Source: M30B80 sp965656935
Lineage (GTDB): Bacteria; Pseudomonadota; Alphaproteobacteria; Rhodobacterales; Rhodobacteraceae
DNA length: 64,000 nt
Reading direction: 5' to 3'
Assembly: GCA_965656935.1 (NCBI GenBank)
Contig: CBFHMG010000001.1
Location: forward strand, 1 to 64,000
The position numbers and the translations under genes were made by a program. This document shows, one piece after another, positions 49,858-58,698 of the stretch (position 1 is its first letter; each line of letters starts with the position of its first letter). Below the pieces are notes generated by a model. That model saw only the letters and a list, made by a program, of their open reading frames with translations. It did not search any database and was not told the DNA's origin.

Positions 49858-51180
49858 ATGCAAACCACATTTACGCCCGAGCAGCTAAAGAACCCCGCGA
49901 TTGAACGCTCCAATGAAATTTTGCGGGCCTGTGTGCATTGTGGCTTCTGCACGGCCACTTGCCCGACCTATCAGGTTTTGGGCGATGAATTGGACAGCCC
50001 GCGCGGGCGGATTTACCTGATCAAGGATATGCTTGAGAATGACCGCCCCGCCGATGCGAAAACGGTCAAACATATTGATCGCTGCCTGTCCTGTCTGGCC
50101 TGTATGACGACCTGTCCCTCGGGCGTGCATTACATGCATCTGGTCGATCATGCGCGCGACCATATCGAAAAGACCTATAAACGCCCTTTCAGTGATCGTG
50201 CCTTGCGCTGGCTGTTGGCCAATATCCTGCCCTATCCCACCCGTTTCAGGCTGGCGCTGTTGGGGGCAAAGCTCGGGCGACCGTTCCGTTTCTTGATGCC
50301 CGATGCGCGGCTCAAGGCGATGCTGGATATGGCCCCGAAAACCATTCCGCCTGTCAGCCGCAACGATGACCCGCAGAGTTTTGCGCCACAAGGTGCGCGC
50401 AAAAAGCGGGTGGCGCTGATGACGGGCTGCGCGCAAAAGGCGCTGAATACAGATATCAATGATGCCACCATTCGCCTTCTGACGCGGTTGGGATGCGAGG
50501 TTGTGGTGGCCGAAGGCGCGGGGTGTTGCGGTGCGCTGACCCATCACATGGGCAAAACCGATGAGAGCCATGCCTCTGCCGCGAAAAACATCCGCGCATG
50601 GAGCGCCGAGATGGACGGCGCAGGGCTTGATGCAATTGTGATCAACACCTCGGGCTGCGGCACCACGATCAAGGATTACGGGCATATGTTCCGCAATGAT
50701 CCTTTGGCCGCGCAGGCGGCAGCGGTCTCGGATAAGGCGATGGATATCTCGGAGCTGTTGATGCAGCTTGATCTGCCTGAAGGGGGTGCGCCCGATCTGA
50801 CTGTGGCCTATCACGCGGCTTGTTCGCTGCAGCATGGGCAGCAGATCAAGACCTATCCCAAAGACCTTCTCAAGCGCGCTGGTTTCACAGTGGTCGAGCC
50901 TGCTGATAGCCATCTGTGCTGTGGCTCGGCGGGCACATATAACCTGATGCAGCCCGAGATTTCGGCGCAATTGAAGGAACGTAAAATCCGCACGCTCGAG
51001 GCGAAATCCCCCGATATCATCGCAGCGGGAAATATCGGATGTATGATGCAGATCGGCTCGGGCAGCGATGTGCCGATTGTTCATACCGTTGAATTGCTGG
51101 ATTGGGTCACTGGCGGGCCAAAGCCGCCCGCGCTCAGCACCAAAGGCAAGCGTGAAGCGCCCGTGCCGATCCTGCGCTAA
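49858..51180 (+). CDS. glcF: Glycolate oxidase iron-sulfur subunit GlcF
   Basis: A 440-residue iron-sulfur protein with two ferredoxin-type [4Fe-4S] motifs (CVHCGFCTATCPTY at about residues 22-35 and CLSCLACMTTCPSG near 78-91). Two CCG domains follow (GAGCCGALTHHMGK and SHLCCGSAGTYNLMQP). It passes electrons from GlcD/GlcE to quinone at the membrane. It starts 14 bases after glcE, so the three genes form one operon. Confidence 0.94.
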   Translation: MQTTFTPEQLKNPAIERSNEILRACVHCGFCTATCPTYQVLGDELDSPRGRIYLIKDMLENDRPADAKTVKHIDRCLSCLACMTTCPSGVHYMHLVDHARDHIEKTYKRPFSDRALRWLLANILPYPTRFRLALLGAKLGRPFRFLMPDARLKAMLDMAPKTIPPVSRNDDPQSFAPQGARKKRVALMTGCAQKALNTDINDATIRLLTRLGCEVVVAEGAGCCGALTHHMGKTDESHASAAKNIRAWSAEMDGAGLDAIVINTSGCGTTIKDYGHMFRNDPLAAQAAAVSDKAMDISELLMQLDLPEGGAPDLTVAYHAACSLQHGQQIKTYPKDLLKRAGFTVVEPADSHLCCGSAGTYNLMQPEISAQLKERKIRTLEAKSPDIIAAGNIGCMMQIGSGSDVPIVHTVELLDWVTGGPKPPALSTKGKREAPVPILR

Positions 51181-51260
51181 AACTGCCATCACCACGTCCC
51201 ATTTTCGCCCTTTTGAGGGGGTAGTCCGGCTCAGGATCAATAGCAGGACTGGGCATCGGG

Positions 51261-52109
51261 ATGCGCTCTCTTCCTATCGGAATACTGGCATTTGTTCTCT
51301 CCGCCACGCCGCTTCAGGCGGAGGTGGGCTTTGGCCTGCCCACCATGGAGCCTGACACCCCATTGCAGGCCCTTGATAGCGCTTCGGAGGCGCGGGGCTG
51401 GGAGGCAATCGGACGGCTCGATACGGGCATCGGATATTGCACGGCCACGCTGATTTCGCCTGATCTTGTCCTGACAGCGGCCCATTGCCTCTTTGGGGAA
51501 AGCGGCGCGGACCAGCTGCCCGATAGCGCTTTGACCTTTAATGCAGGCCTGCGCGACGGCATTGCTGAGGCGCAGCGCAAAGTACGCCGCTCGGTCATTC
51601 ACCCTGATTACACTTATGGCGAAGCCATCACCGATGACAGGGTTCGAACAGATATCGCCCTATTGCAGCTTGATGCGCCGATCACCACTGCCTTGGTGCG
51701 GCCCATGGCAACGCGCGGGCAGGCGGTTGAAGGGGATATGGTTGAAGTCGTTTCCTATGGGCGCGGGCGGGAAAACCATGCCTCCCATGAGGATGATTGC
51801 GCCATGCTGCGCGACGAGGAGGGCATCCATATCTTCTCCTGCCATGTTGTGCAGGGCTCCTCTGGTGCGCCGGTGATGTTGGATCGTGACGGGCAGATGA
51901 ATATTGTTGCCGTGGTATCTGCGGTTGGCACGCTTGGGGACCAACAGGTCGCGATTACTGTGCCTGTTGAGGAGACTTTGCCGATGCTTCTGGCGCAATT
52001 CGGGCAGCGAGACCTGCAAGCCGTGCGCTCGCTTCCGCAAATCAGGCGGATCGGAACAGGCCTCTCGGATGGGCGCGAAACGACAGGCGCACGTTTTATT
52101 CGCCCGTAA
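51261..52109 (+). CDS. Secreted trypsin-like serine protease
   Basis: A 282-residue chymotrypsin-fold peptidase (S1 family). The signal peptide is MRSLPIGILAFVLSATPLQA. The catalytic triad is visible: His in LTAAHCLFG (about residue 75), Asp in RTDIALLQLD (about 133) and Ser in QGSSGAPVMLD (about 200), with Ser preceded by GS rather than the GDSG of trypsin. Cysteines at CTATLIS/AHC and DDC/FSC should form disulfides. It is exported, probably periplasmic or extracellular. It stands alone after glcDEF and its target is unknown. Confidence 0.88.
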   Translation: MRSLPIGILAFVLSATPLQAEVGFGLPTMEPDTPLQALDSASEARGWEAIGRLDTGIGYCTATLISPDLVLTAAHCLFGESGADQLPDSALTFNAGLRDGIAEAQRKVRRSVIHPDYTYGEAITDDRVRTDIALLQLDAPITTALVRPMATRGQAVEGDMVEVVSYGRGRENHASHEDDCAMLRDEEGIHIFSCHVVQGSSGAPVMLDRDGQMNIVAVVSAVGTLGDQQVAITVPVEETLPMLLAQFGQRDLQAVRSLPQIRRIGTGLSDGRETTGARFIRP

Positions 52110-52245
52110 CGCTGAGGGTCGTAACGCTTGGGGTCTTGAAAGGCCCAAATCCCCACCACATATCTGTCAGGTGACGGTGCCGCCAAGCGGGCCGGAGCAT
52201 GAACCCTTGGCGGGTCTATGACCAGACCGCCTTTGATTACAACGC

Positions 52246-52270
52246 GTTATCGCTTCTCTAGGAGGATGAC
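52246..52270 (+). ncRNA. ROSE-like RNA thermometer in the hsp20 leader
   Basis: The 5' region of the small heat-shock gene can fold so that GUUAUC (52246-52251) and CUUC (52253-52256) pair with GGAG and GAUGAC (52261-52270) around a UCUA tetraloop, leaving one bulged G at 52252. This hides the AGGAGG Shine-Dalgarno sequence. The motif UCGCU with a bulged G opposite the Shine-Dalgarno is the hallmark of ROSE elements (consensus U-U/C-G-C-U) that control ibpA-type genes in alphaproteobacteria. Melting at heat shock would open translation. Confidence 0.75.
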
Positions 52271-52272
52271 TT

Positions 52273-52749
52273 ATGCGCAGCTATGACCTTTCACCACTTT
52301 ACCGTGCCACTGTTGGCTTTGACCGAATGGCGGACCTGCTTGATCAGGTTATGACCAAGGATGCGGGCCCAAGCACCTACCCCCCTTATAATATCGAAAA
52401 GACCGATGAAGATGCCTATCGGATTTCGATCGCTCTGGCGGGCTTCTCGGAAGAGGAGCTGTCGATTGAGCAGCGCGAGACCGAGCTTGTCGTCGCGGCC
52501 CGCAAAGGCAAGGACGAGACCGTTCGCACCTATTTGCATCGCGGCATCGCCACGCGCGCCTTTGAAAAACGCTTCCAGCTTGCCGATCATGTGCGCGTGA
52601 CAGGGGCCGTGTATGAAAACGGTATCTTGCATGTGGACCTTGTGCGCGAAGTGCCTGAGGCCCTGAAACCGCGTCAGATCGCAATCACCTCTGCCGCGCC
52701 TCAGACGATCGAGGCCGCGAAAAAGGCAGAAGAGGCCGAAACCGTCTGA
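52273..52749 (+). CDS. Hsp20/IbpA-type small heat-shock protein
   Basis: A 158-residue alpha-crystallin-domain chaperone. The N-terminal FDRMADLLDQ and YPPYNIEKTDEDAYRISIALAGFSEEEL match class A/B bacterial Hsp20 proteins. The core domain (about residues 38-128) ends in NGILHVDLVREVPE, and the C-terminal I-x-I motif is IAI. It binds unfolding proteins and holds them for refolding. It is governed by the ROSE-type leader and followed by a strong terminator, so it is a single-gene unit. Confidence 0.93.
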   Translation: MRSYDLSPLYRATVGFDRMADLLDQVMTKDAGPSTYPPYNIEKTDEDAYRISIALAGFSEEELSIEQRETELVVAARKGKDETVRTYLHRGIATRAFEKRFQLADHVRVTGAVYENGILHVDLVREVPEALKPRQIAITSAAPQTIEAAKKAEEAETV

Positions 52750-52782
52750 ACTTGAGATCCCTCCCTTTCGGGTATCAGACAG

Positions 52783-52810
52783 GGCGCAGCTTTCGGGCTG
52801 CGCCTTTTTT
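52783..52810 (+). terminator. Rho-independent terminator after hsp20
   Basis: An 8-bp GC-rich stem GGCGCAGC / GCTGCGCC with a TTTCGG loop, immediately followed by six T residues, 34 bases after the hsp20 stop. It also ends near the stop of the converging MFS gene. Confidence 0.92.
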
Positions 52811-53996
52811 ATGCTGACTTGCCCAAACGCCCGAGGCCGATTGCGCCAAGAATAGGGGCAATCAGGCACAGCAGGATCACGGGCAATGGCCCGCTTTGAT
52901 CCAGTGCAAAGGCCCCCAAAGCGGGTGCCAAGGCCGAGATCATCAGCGAGGGAAGCGCGACCGCGCCTGCGACTGCGCCGTAATTTTCCTCACCCAGATA
53001 GTCCCGCGTGACCACTGCGCGCACAATGCCCGCCACCCCAAAGCCCACGCCTTGGGCAAGGGCAAAGACAAGCACCAAAAGCGCAAATTGCCCTGAGGCT
53101 GCAAACATGAACGCGCCAAACGCGATTGAGAACATCGCGATTTGCGCGATCCTGATGGAGGAGAGCCGCGCGCCTGCTCCCAACATCAAAAGGCGACCCA
53201 AAACTTGGGACGGCCCGATCATGGACGCTGCCAGAATGGATAGCGAGCTTGGAACACCTTGTGCGGCCATCAAGGGCAAAAGCAGGTTGATAAAAACCCC
53301 TGTGGTCAGGGTTGCGGCTGCGAAACTGCCAGCGATCAACCAATACCGCTTGTCCCGCAAAAGCACTTTGGGGGCTGCCGCAGATTTGGGCTGTGGAGGT
53401 TCCTGCTGTTGCCGTGCGCGGGCTTCGACCTCAAAGCGTTTCACGGCAAACAGGCTCAGTGGCAGGTTGATGGCCAAGACAAGCCCCGCCATCGCCAAGA
53501 TCGCAATGCGCCAGCCAAAAGGTTCGGCAAGGGCATATATCATCGGATAGGCCAAGGTCGAGGCAAAGCCCGCTAGCAATGTCACGGCAGTGATTGTCCC
53601 GCGTGCACGCGCCCCTCGGGCACGGGTGAGAAGGGCAAAACAGGGCTCATAGAGCGTGACGCTCATGCAGATGCCGATCAGCGCCCAGATCATGTAGAAC
53701 TGGCCCAAAGTTTCCACATAAGTCAGCGCGATCAAAAGGGCCGCGCCAGTCACAGCGCCAAGCGGAAAGATCAGGGGGCTAAGGCCGCGATCAATCAGCC
53801 GCCCTGCCACGGGGGCACCAAGGGCTGAGATGGCAATGGCAAGCGTGAAAGCCCCCATGGTTTGGCCCGTGCTCCAGCCAAATTCGGCCTGCCAATAAAG
53901 GATGCTTGCGGGAAAGCTGTAAAAAAGCGCCGCCCAAATCACCATTTGCATCGCCATCATGGCAAGCATCGGTCCATCGCTAAGGGCCTGCCGCAT
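52809..53996 (-). CDS. Major facilitator superfamily transporter
   Basis: A 395-residue protein with about 12 membrane helices and a basic cytoplasmic loop near the middle (KRFEVEARARQQQEPPQPK). The conserved MFS loop is APVAGRLIDRG between helices 2 and 3. It resembles monocarboxylate/oxalate-formate-like MFS proteins (GWSTGQTMGAFTLAIAISALGAP), but no substrate can be named. Its stop lies in the T tract of the hsp20 terminator. It is a single gene. Confidence 0.85.
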   Translation of the reverse strand: MRQALSDGPMLAMMAMQMVIWAALFYSFPASILYWQAEFGWSTGQTMGAFTLAIAISALGAPVAGRLIDRGLSPLIFPLGAVTGAALLIALTYVETLGQFYMIWALIGICMSVTLYEPCFALLTRARGARARGTITAVTLLAGFASTLAYPMIYALAEPFGWRIAILAMAGLVLAINLPLSLFAVKRFEVEARARQQQEPPQPKSAAAPKVLLRDKRYWLIAGSFAAATLTTGVFINLLLPLMAAQGVPSSLSILAASMIGPSQVLGRLLMLGAGARLSSIRIAQIAMFSIAFGAFMFAASGQFALLVLVFALAQGVGFGVAGIVRAVVTRDYLGEENYGAVAGAVALPSLMISALAPALGAFALDQSGPLPVILLCLIAPILGAIGLGRLGKSA

Positions 53997-54019
53997 TCAG
54001 CTTTGCCCTTTGGCTGGTG

Positions 54020-54901
54020 CTAGAACCATTGACCTGGCTCCATCAGGCCCAAATCCATCAATTGCTGACTGGACCATTGGAAGCGCATGGAGCGGTGCCA
54101 GCGGAAATCATGGATGTCATCCCGCGACCCAGGGTTGGAGCGCAGCGCCTTGGCCACGCGGAACGAACAGATCGCTGTGGTCAGGGAATGATGCCAAGGG
54201 CAGGCATAGGTGTTCATTTCCTCATTGCTGAGCGTGTGGTCATCACGCAGCCGCAGACCAGCCTCGGCGCGGAACAGGCCGATCCTGTCGATCTTGCGCT
54301 TTGATTCAGTGACATGTTCTTCAAACCGCCAGCGCAATCCGCCGAAAAAGTTATATTGTCGGTCCATATCCTGATCATTCGCGTCACGCCGCGGCTCGGC
54401 GTAATAGCCAGAGGCATCTAGCAGCGCATTATCCAGCGAAACCGCATCAGGATAGGTGTGCAAATCACCCGCGTAAAGATCAATGACATAGCTTAGGGCC
54501 GAAGCGCGCCGTTCCTCGGTGATGAAGGTCGCAACCTCGGCAACGGAGCGGTCTTCGCAAAAGGGGTAGAACAGGAATTCACCATTAAAGCAGTAATGGA
54601 TCCATTCCCCCGAGACAGCGTCCATCACGGCGTTCACGGCGTCGCGCGCGGCATTCGGGCGACGGGTGCGGTCACGGATGACGACCAGTTTCTCGGCCAG
54701 CTCCTCCATCTCAGGATCAAGGGTCATGCCCTCAGGCGCAAAGAGGAAGACCTTGCGAAAGCCCAGTTGGAAAACATGTTGCAGCGTCGCGGCCGTCTCG
54801 CTTTTATCCTCGGCAATGACAATCGCGAAAGGGCCTTTCCCGAAGCTGCCAGCACGCATTTGCCGGACCGAATTGATGTCGGGAAATTCCTGAAGCTCCA
54901 T
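54020..54901 (-). CDS. Glycosyltransferase-like conserved protein
   Basis: A 293-residue soluble protein of unknown exact function. The first 130 residues look like a family 2 glycosyltransferase-type Rossmann domain (FAIVIAEDKSETAATLQHVFQLGFRKVFLFAPEG, then EWIHYCFNGEFLFYPFCEDRSV where a DxD is expected). The rest is rich in acidic and aromatic residues and ends RWHRSMRFQWSSQQLMDLG, similar to other proteins that I know only as conserved hypotheticals in Rhodobacterales. The start at 54901 is chosen over upstream ones (54943, 55048) because the protein-like part begins there (MELQEFPDINSVRQ). It diverges from miaB. Confidence 0.6.
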   Translation of the reverse strand: MELQEFPDINSVRQMRAGSFGKGPFAIVIAEDKSETAATLQHVFQLGFRKVFLFAPEGMTLDPEMEELAEKLVVIRDRTRRPNAARDAVNAVMDAVSGEWIHYCFNGEFLFYPFCEDRSVAEVATFITEERRASALSYVIDLYAGDLHTYPDAVSLDNALLDASGYYAEPRRDANDQDMDRQYNFFGGLRWRFEEHVTESKRKIDRIGLFRAEAGLRLRDDHTLSNEEMNTYACPWHHSLTTAICSFRVAKALRSNPGSRDDIHDFRWHRSMRFQWSSQQLMDLGLMEPGQWF

Positions 54902-55063
54902 GCTCTCGTAACAGCCTTGCCTGATTTGCCCTAGGGTGCAGCGCATACTGTGCTGCGCAATGGTTAAAAACGCAATTCCGCTTGCGGCGCAAGATGTCCA
55001 ACCGTTGAAGAGCCGCCGCACATCGGATACACGCTCCTTGATCTCCACCCAAGGCGTATTCCG

Positions 55064-56383
55064 ATGTCCGAACCGAAAAAGCTATTTGTCAAAACCTATG
55101 GTTGTCAGATGAATGTCTACGACTCCGAGCGGATGGTGGAAACGCTTGGCACGCAAGGCTATGAACAGGTCGGCACCGCCGAAGAGGCCGATATGGTCCT
55201 TCTGAACACCTGCCATATCCGCGAGAAAGCGGCCGAGAAGCTCTATTCCGACCTTGGCCGTCTGCGCCCCTTGCATGATGAAAAGCCCGATTTGAAGATT
55301 GCGGTTGCAGGCTGTGTAGCACAGGCCGAAGGGGCCGAGATCATGCGCCGCCAGCCTTTGGTGGACCTTGTGGTCGGGCCGCAAACCTATCACCGCTTGC
55401 CCAAGATGATGGAAGCGCTGAATCGGGGCGAGACAGCGCTCGATACGGATTTTCCTGAAGAAGACAAGTTCCTCCACCTGCCAAAAAGCCGCAAACCCAC
55501 GCGTGGTCCGACGGCGTTTCTGACAGTTCAGGAGGGGTGCGATAAATTCTGTGCCTTTTGCGTTGTGCCCTATACCCGTGGCGCGGAAGTTAGCCGCCCC
55601 GTTGATCGCCTGCTGAATGAAGCGCGTGATCTTGTTGAGCGCGGCGTGCGTGAAATCACCCTTTTGGGCCAGAATGTGAACGCGTATCACGGCGAAGGTG
55701 AGGGGGGCGAATGGGGCCTTGCCCGTTTGATCCGCGAAATGGCCAAGATGGATGACCTCAAGCGCATTCGTTTCACCACCTCGCATCCCAATGACATGGA
55801 AGATGACCTGATTGCAGCCCATGGAGATTGCGACAAGCTGATGCCCTATCTCCATTTGCCTGTGCAATCGGGCTCAGACCGCATCTTGAAGGCGATGAAC
55901 CGCAAACATACCGCTGAAAGCTATATCCGCCTGATCGAGCGGATTCGCGCGGCACGGCCTGATTTGCTGCTTTCGAGCGATTTTATCGTGGGCTTCCCCG
56001 GTGAGACGGAAGAGGATTTTCAGGCCACACTCGATCTGATCGAAACGGTCGGCTACGGGCAGGCCTATTCCTTCAAATATTCCTCGCGACCCGGCACGCC
56101 TGCGGCCGAGCGCGCCGAGGTTGATCAAGCCGAGGCAGATGATCGATTGCAGCGAGTTCAGGCCCTGATCACCAAACAGCAATATAGTGTTCAGGGCTCG
56201 ATGATCGGGCGGGATGTTACCGTTCTATTTGAAAAGCGTGGACGGAATGAGGGCCAGTTGGTTGGCAAATCCGAATACCTGCATTCCGTCCATGTTGACG
56301 CGCCCGAGCATTTGATCGGTCAAGTTGTGCCCGTCAGGATTGAGTCGACTGCCGTCAATTCTTTGGCAGGCCGTCTGCTCTAA
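55064..56383 (+). CDS. miaB: tRNA-2-methylthio-N6-dimethylallyladenosine synthase MiaB
   Basis: A 439-residue radical SAM methylthiotransferase that adds a methylthio group to i6A37 of tRNAs reading U-starting codons. The N-terminal domain binds the auxiliary cluster through cysteines in YGCQMNVYDSER, NTCHIREKA and AGCVAQAEG. The radical SAM motif is EGCDKFCAFCVVPYTRG (CxxxCxxC), and a TRAM domain closes the protein. Length and order are standard. It starts at an ATG a short distance from the divergent gene. Confidence 0.96.
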   Translation: MSEPKKLFVKTYGCQMNVYDSERMVETLGTQGYEQVGTAEEADMVLLNTCHIREKAAEKLYSDLGRLRPLHDEKPDLKIAVAGCVAQAEGAEIMRRQPLVDLVVGPQTYHRLPKMMEALNRGETALDTDFPEEDKFLHLPKSRKPTRGPTAFLTVQEGCDKFCAFCVVPYTRGAEVSRPVDRLLNEARDLVERGVREITLLGQNVNAYHGEGEGGEWGLARLIREMAKMDDLKRIRFTTSHPNDMEDDLIAAHGDCDKLMPYLHLPVQSGSDRILKAMNRKHTAESYIRLIERIRAARPDLLLSSDFIVGFPGETEEDFQATLDLIETVGYGQAYSFKYSSRPGTPAAERAEVDQAEADDRLQRVQALITKQQYSVQGSMIGRDVTVLFEKRGRNEGQLVGKSEYLHSVHVDAPEHLIGQVVPVRIESTAVNSLAGRLL

Positions 56384-56595
56384 GGCGTCCAAACGGGCCG
56401 CCTGAGCACCAAAAAATCGAAACTATTTCGTGATTCGATGTGATCTGTTTCGATTTGATTGACTATATGTTGTAATTAACCCCTTCCATTGCACATAAAC
56501 TAGGGTATCTTATGGCAACGCGCGCTCATGGGGATGTGGTGCGCTGAAACTTTTGATCTCTGAAACGCATTGATCGCTACTGGACGGGGGATGCC

Positions 56596-57174
56596 GTGAA
56601 ATTTTTGAAGCTCCGCAAAGTTGGACGTGGCGCGGTGGCTCTGGCCTCTGTGGCTGCGTGCTTGACCTTGCTGTCGACCGAGCACGCTCAGGCACAAACG
56701 ACTGTGACCGTGACAGGCACTGTAAACCCGACCATCTGGATTGATCCCGATGGTTGCATGCACTGGGCCGCGGATGGCGGTGTTGAAGGCTATATGGAAG
56801 GCCGCGTGAACCCGCAGACGGGGATGCCTGTTTGCATGGCGGTCAACACCTGCGCGACAGCCAATGCTGATGTTCTATTCGCCACTGACAGCGCAAGGTT
56901 GACCCATGCAGGTCGCCAGCAGCTTGAGAACTTCTTCCGTGGCGCAGGGGCATTTGCCTATGCCATCTATGGTCACACCGATAGCCGCGCCTCAGATGAA
57001 TACAATATTCGCCTTTCGCAACGCCGCGCCGAATCTGTCGCGGGTGTAGCACGCTCGGTCGGGGCGCGGGTTGCCCGCCAGATCGGATATGGCGAACGTC
57101 GTCCTGTGGCTCCGAATACAAGCGCCGGAAATATGCAGCAAAACCGCCGCGTTGAAATCGTGTGCTACCGATGA
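56596..57174 (+). CDS. OmpA-family outer membrane/peptidoglycan-associated protein
   Basis: A 192-residue exported protein. The signal peptide runs to about residue 33 (GAVALASVAACLTLLSTEHAQA). A short domain with the motif IDPDGCMHWAADGGVEGYMEGR and PVC follows (about residues 47-80). The C-terminal OmpA/Pal domain (about 85-190) contains LFATDSARLTHAGRQQLENF, YAIYGHTDSRASDEYNIRLSQRRAESV and QQNRRVEI, which bind peptidoglycan diaminopimelate. The start is the GTG at 56596 behind a GGGGGATG site. It is in tandem with a lipoprotein sharing the DPDGC motif. Confidence 0.87.
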   Translation: MKFLKLRKVGRGAVALASVAACLTLLSTEHAQAQTTVTVTGTVNPTIWIDPDGCMHWAADGGVEGYMEGRVNPQTGMPVCMAVNTCATANADVLFATDSARLTHAGRQQLENFFRGAGAFAYAIYGHTDSRASDEYNIRLSQRRAESVAGVARSVGARVARQIGYGERRPVAPNTSAGNMQQNRRVEIVCYR

Positions 57175-57182
57175 GAGGATTG

Positions 57183-57524
57183 ATGAGCATGAGACACATT
57201 GCAAAAGCCTCAACCCTTCTCGGCTGCGCTTTTTTCCTGTCGGCCTGTGGTGTTGAAGGGCTTGGCCTTGGTAACGGCGGCGCTTTGGCAATAGGTGAGG
57301 ATAGAGGTTTTGATGCGGGCAGCTTGTCCACCTTGCAAGCTGGCATCTATGTTGACCCCGATGGTTGCCATATCTGGATGATTGACGACGGCTTCGAAGG
57401 CTATTGGTCGCGTCGGCGCGACCCCGTATCGGGTCTGCCAGTTTGTACGCCAATCGCGCCTACCAATTCTGTGGTCGGTGATATTGGCCGCGGCGGCGGT
57501 ATTCAGGATTTCAGACCCAACTGA
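57183..57524 (+). CDS. Small lipoprotein sharing the DPDGC motif of the OmpA-like neighbour
   Basis: A 113-residue lipoprotein with lipobox LSAC (Cys at about residue 22; MSMRHIAKASTLLGCAFF ahead), so it is anchored in the membrane. Its central part repeats the motif of the preceding gene: VDPDGCHIWMIDDGFEGYWSRRRDP and GLPVC, without an OmpA domain. It starts nine bases after the OmpA stop and is presumably co-transcribed. It may interact with its neighbour or bind the same partner. A strong terminator follows. The motif's function is unknown. Confidence 0.75.
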   Translation: MSMRHIAKASTLLGCAFFLSACGVEGLGLGNGGALAIGEDRGFDAGSLSTLQAGIYVDPDGCHIWMIDDGFEGYWSRRRDPVSGLPVCTPIAPTNSVVGDIGRGGGIQDFRPN

Positions 57525-57558
57525 TAAGCTGGCAGCAGCTGAACCGAGTTTAGATTTT

Positions 57559-57590
57559 GGGCGGTCCATTCATTTGGACCGCCCTTTTTT
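57559..57590 (+). terminator. Rho-independent terminator after the lipoprotein gene
   Basis: A perfect 10-bp stem GGGCGGTCCA / TGGACCGCCC with a TTCATT loop and a run of six T, 34 bases after the stop. This is a textbook terminator that isolates the OmpA/lipoprotein pair from phoH. Confidence 0.95.
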
Positions 57591-57682
57591 GATGTTTCGA
57601 GAGTTGTGACAATCTAGGTGTTGCGTCCTGCTGCCGAGCTTGCCACACTCGGTTTAGGCCACATTTTTCTGGGAGACCTTGT

Positions 57683-58690
57683 TTGGCATTGTCCACCCTG
57701 CCGCCAACGGCACCCGATGCATCTTCTGAGCTTACGCTCGCCTTTCCCGATAATCGCTTATTGATCGATCTCTGCGGCGAGTTTGACCGAAACCTATCAC
57801 AAATCGAACTGTTACTCTCTGTCCAGATCATGCGGCGGGGAAACGAGCTAGCGGTTTTTGGCGATGCGAAAGAGCAGGCCGAAAAGGTGCTTTCCCAACT
57901 CTATTCGCGGCTTGAACGTGGCAAGACCATTGAAGCGGGCGATATTGATGCCGTGATTCGAATGGGCAGTTCGGCCGAAGGCACGGGTGCACGCTCTGGC
58001 GACCAGATCGAGATGTTCAAAGGCTCGGATATCGAGATCGGGACCCGCAAGAAAACCGTGGAACCACGTACCGAGGCGCAGCAAGGCTATGTGCGTAATC
58101 TTTTCTCGCATGAGCTGTCATTCGGGATCGGGCCTGCTGGTACGGGCAAGACCTATCTGGCTGTTGCTGTGGCTGTGAACAGCCTGATCAATGGGCATGT
58201 GGATCGCATCATCCTGTCGCGTCCCGCCGTTGAAGCGGGGGAGCGTTTGGGCTTTCTGCCGGGTGATATGAAGGACAAGGTCGATCCTTATATGCAGCCG
58301 CTTTATGATGCGCTAAATGATTTTCTTCCGGGCAAGCAGCTTCAAAAGCTGATCGAGGAGAAAACCATCGAAATCGCGCCTCTGGCCTTTATGCGCGGCC
58401 GAACCTTGGCAAATGCCTATGTGGTTCTGGATGAGGCGCAGAATGCGACATCGATGCAAATGAAGATGTTCCTGACCCGTCTGGGACAGGGCAGTAAGAT
58501 GGTGATCACCGGCGATAGAAGTCAGGTGGATTTGCCCCGTGGTGTGACATCGGGCCTATCAGATGCGGAACGCATTCTCGATGGTATCTCGGGCATCAGC
58601 TTCAACTACTTCACGGCCAAGGATGTTGTGCGCCATGCGATGGTTGCGAAAATCATTCAGGCCTATGATTCCGACACGGTCGAGCGTTAA
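57683..58690 (+). CDS. phoH: PhoH-like ATPase (YbeZ)
   Basis: A 335-residue P-loop protein. The phosphate-binding loop is GPAGTGKTYLAVA (about residues 152-164) and Walker B is AYVVLDEAQNAT (about 248-259). The KH-like N-terminal region (about residues 25-100) is typical of the YbeZ branch. The protein is thought to act with YbeY in ribosome maturation or RNA turnover, and ybeY follows directly. The start is a TTG at 57683 with a GGGAGACC ribosome binding site. Confidence 0.93.
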   Translation: MALSTLPPTAPDASSELTLAFPDNRLLIDLCGEFDRNLSQIELLLSVQIMRRGNELAVFGDAKEQAEKVLSQLYSRLERGKTIEAGDIDAVIRMGSSAEGTGARSGDQIEMFKGSDIEIGTRKKTVEPRTEAQQGYVRNLFSHELSFGIGPAGTGKTYLAVAVAVNSLINGHVDRIILSRPAVEAGERLGFLPGDMKDKVDPYMQPLYDALNDFLPGKQLQKLIEEKTIEIAPLAFMRGRTLANAYVVLDEAQNATSMQMKMFLTRLGQGSKMVITGDRSQVDLPRGVTSGLSDAERILDGISGISFNYFTAKDVVRHAMVAKIIQAYDSDTVER

Positions 58691-58698
58691 GGCGCGCG

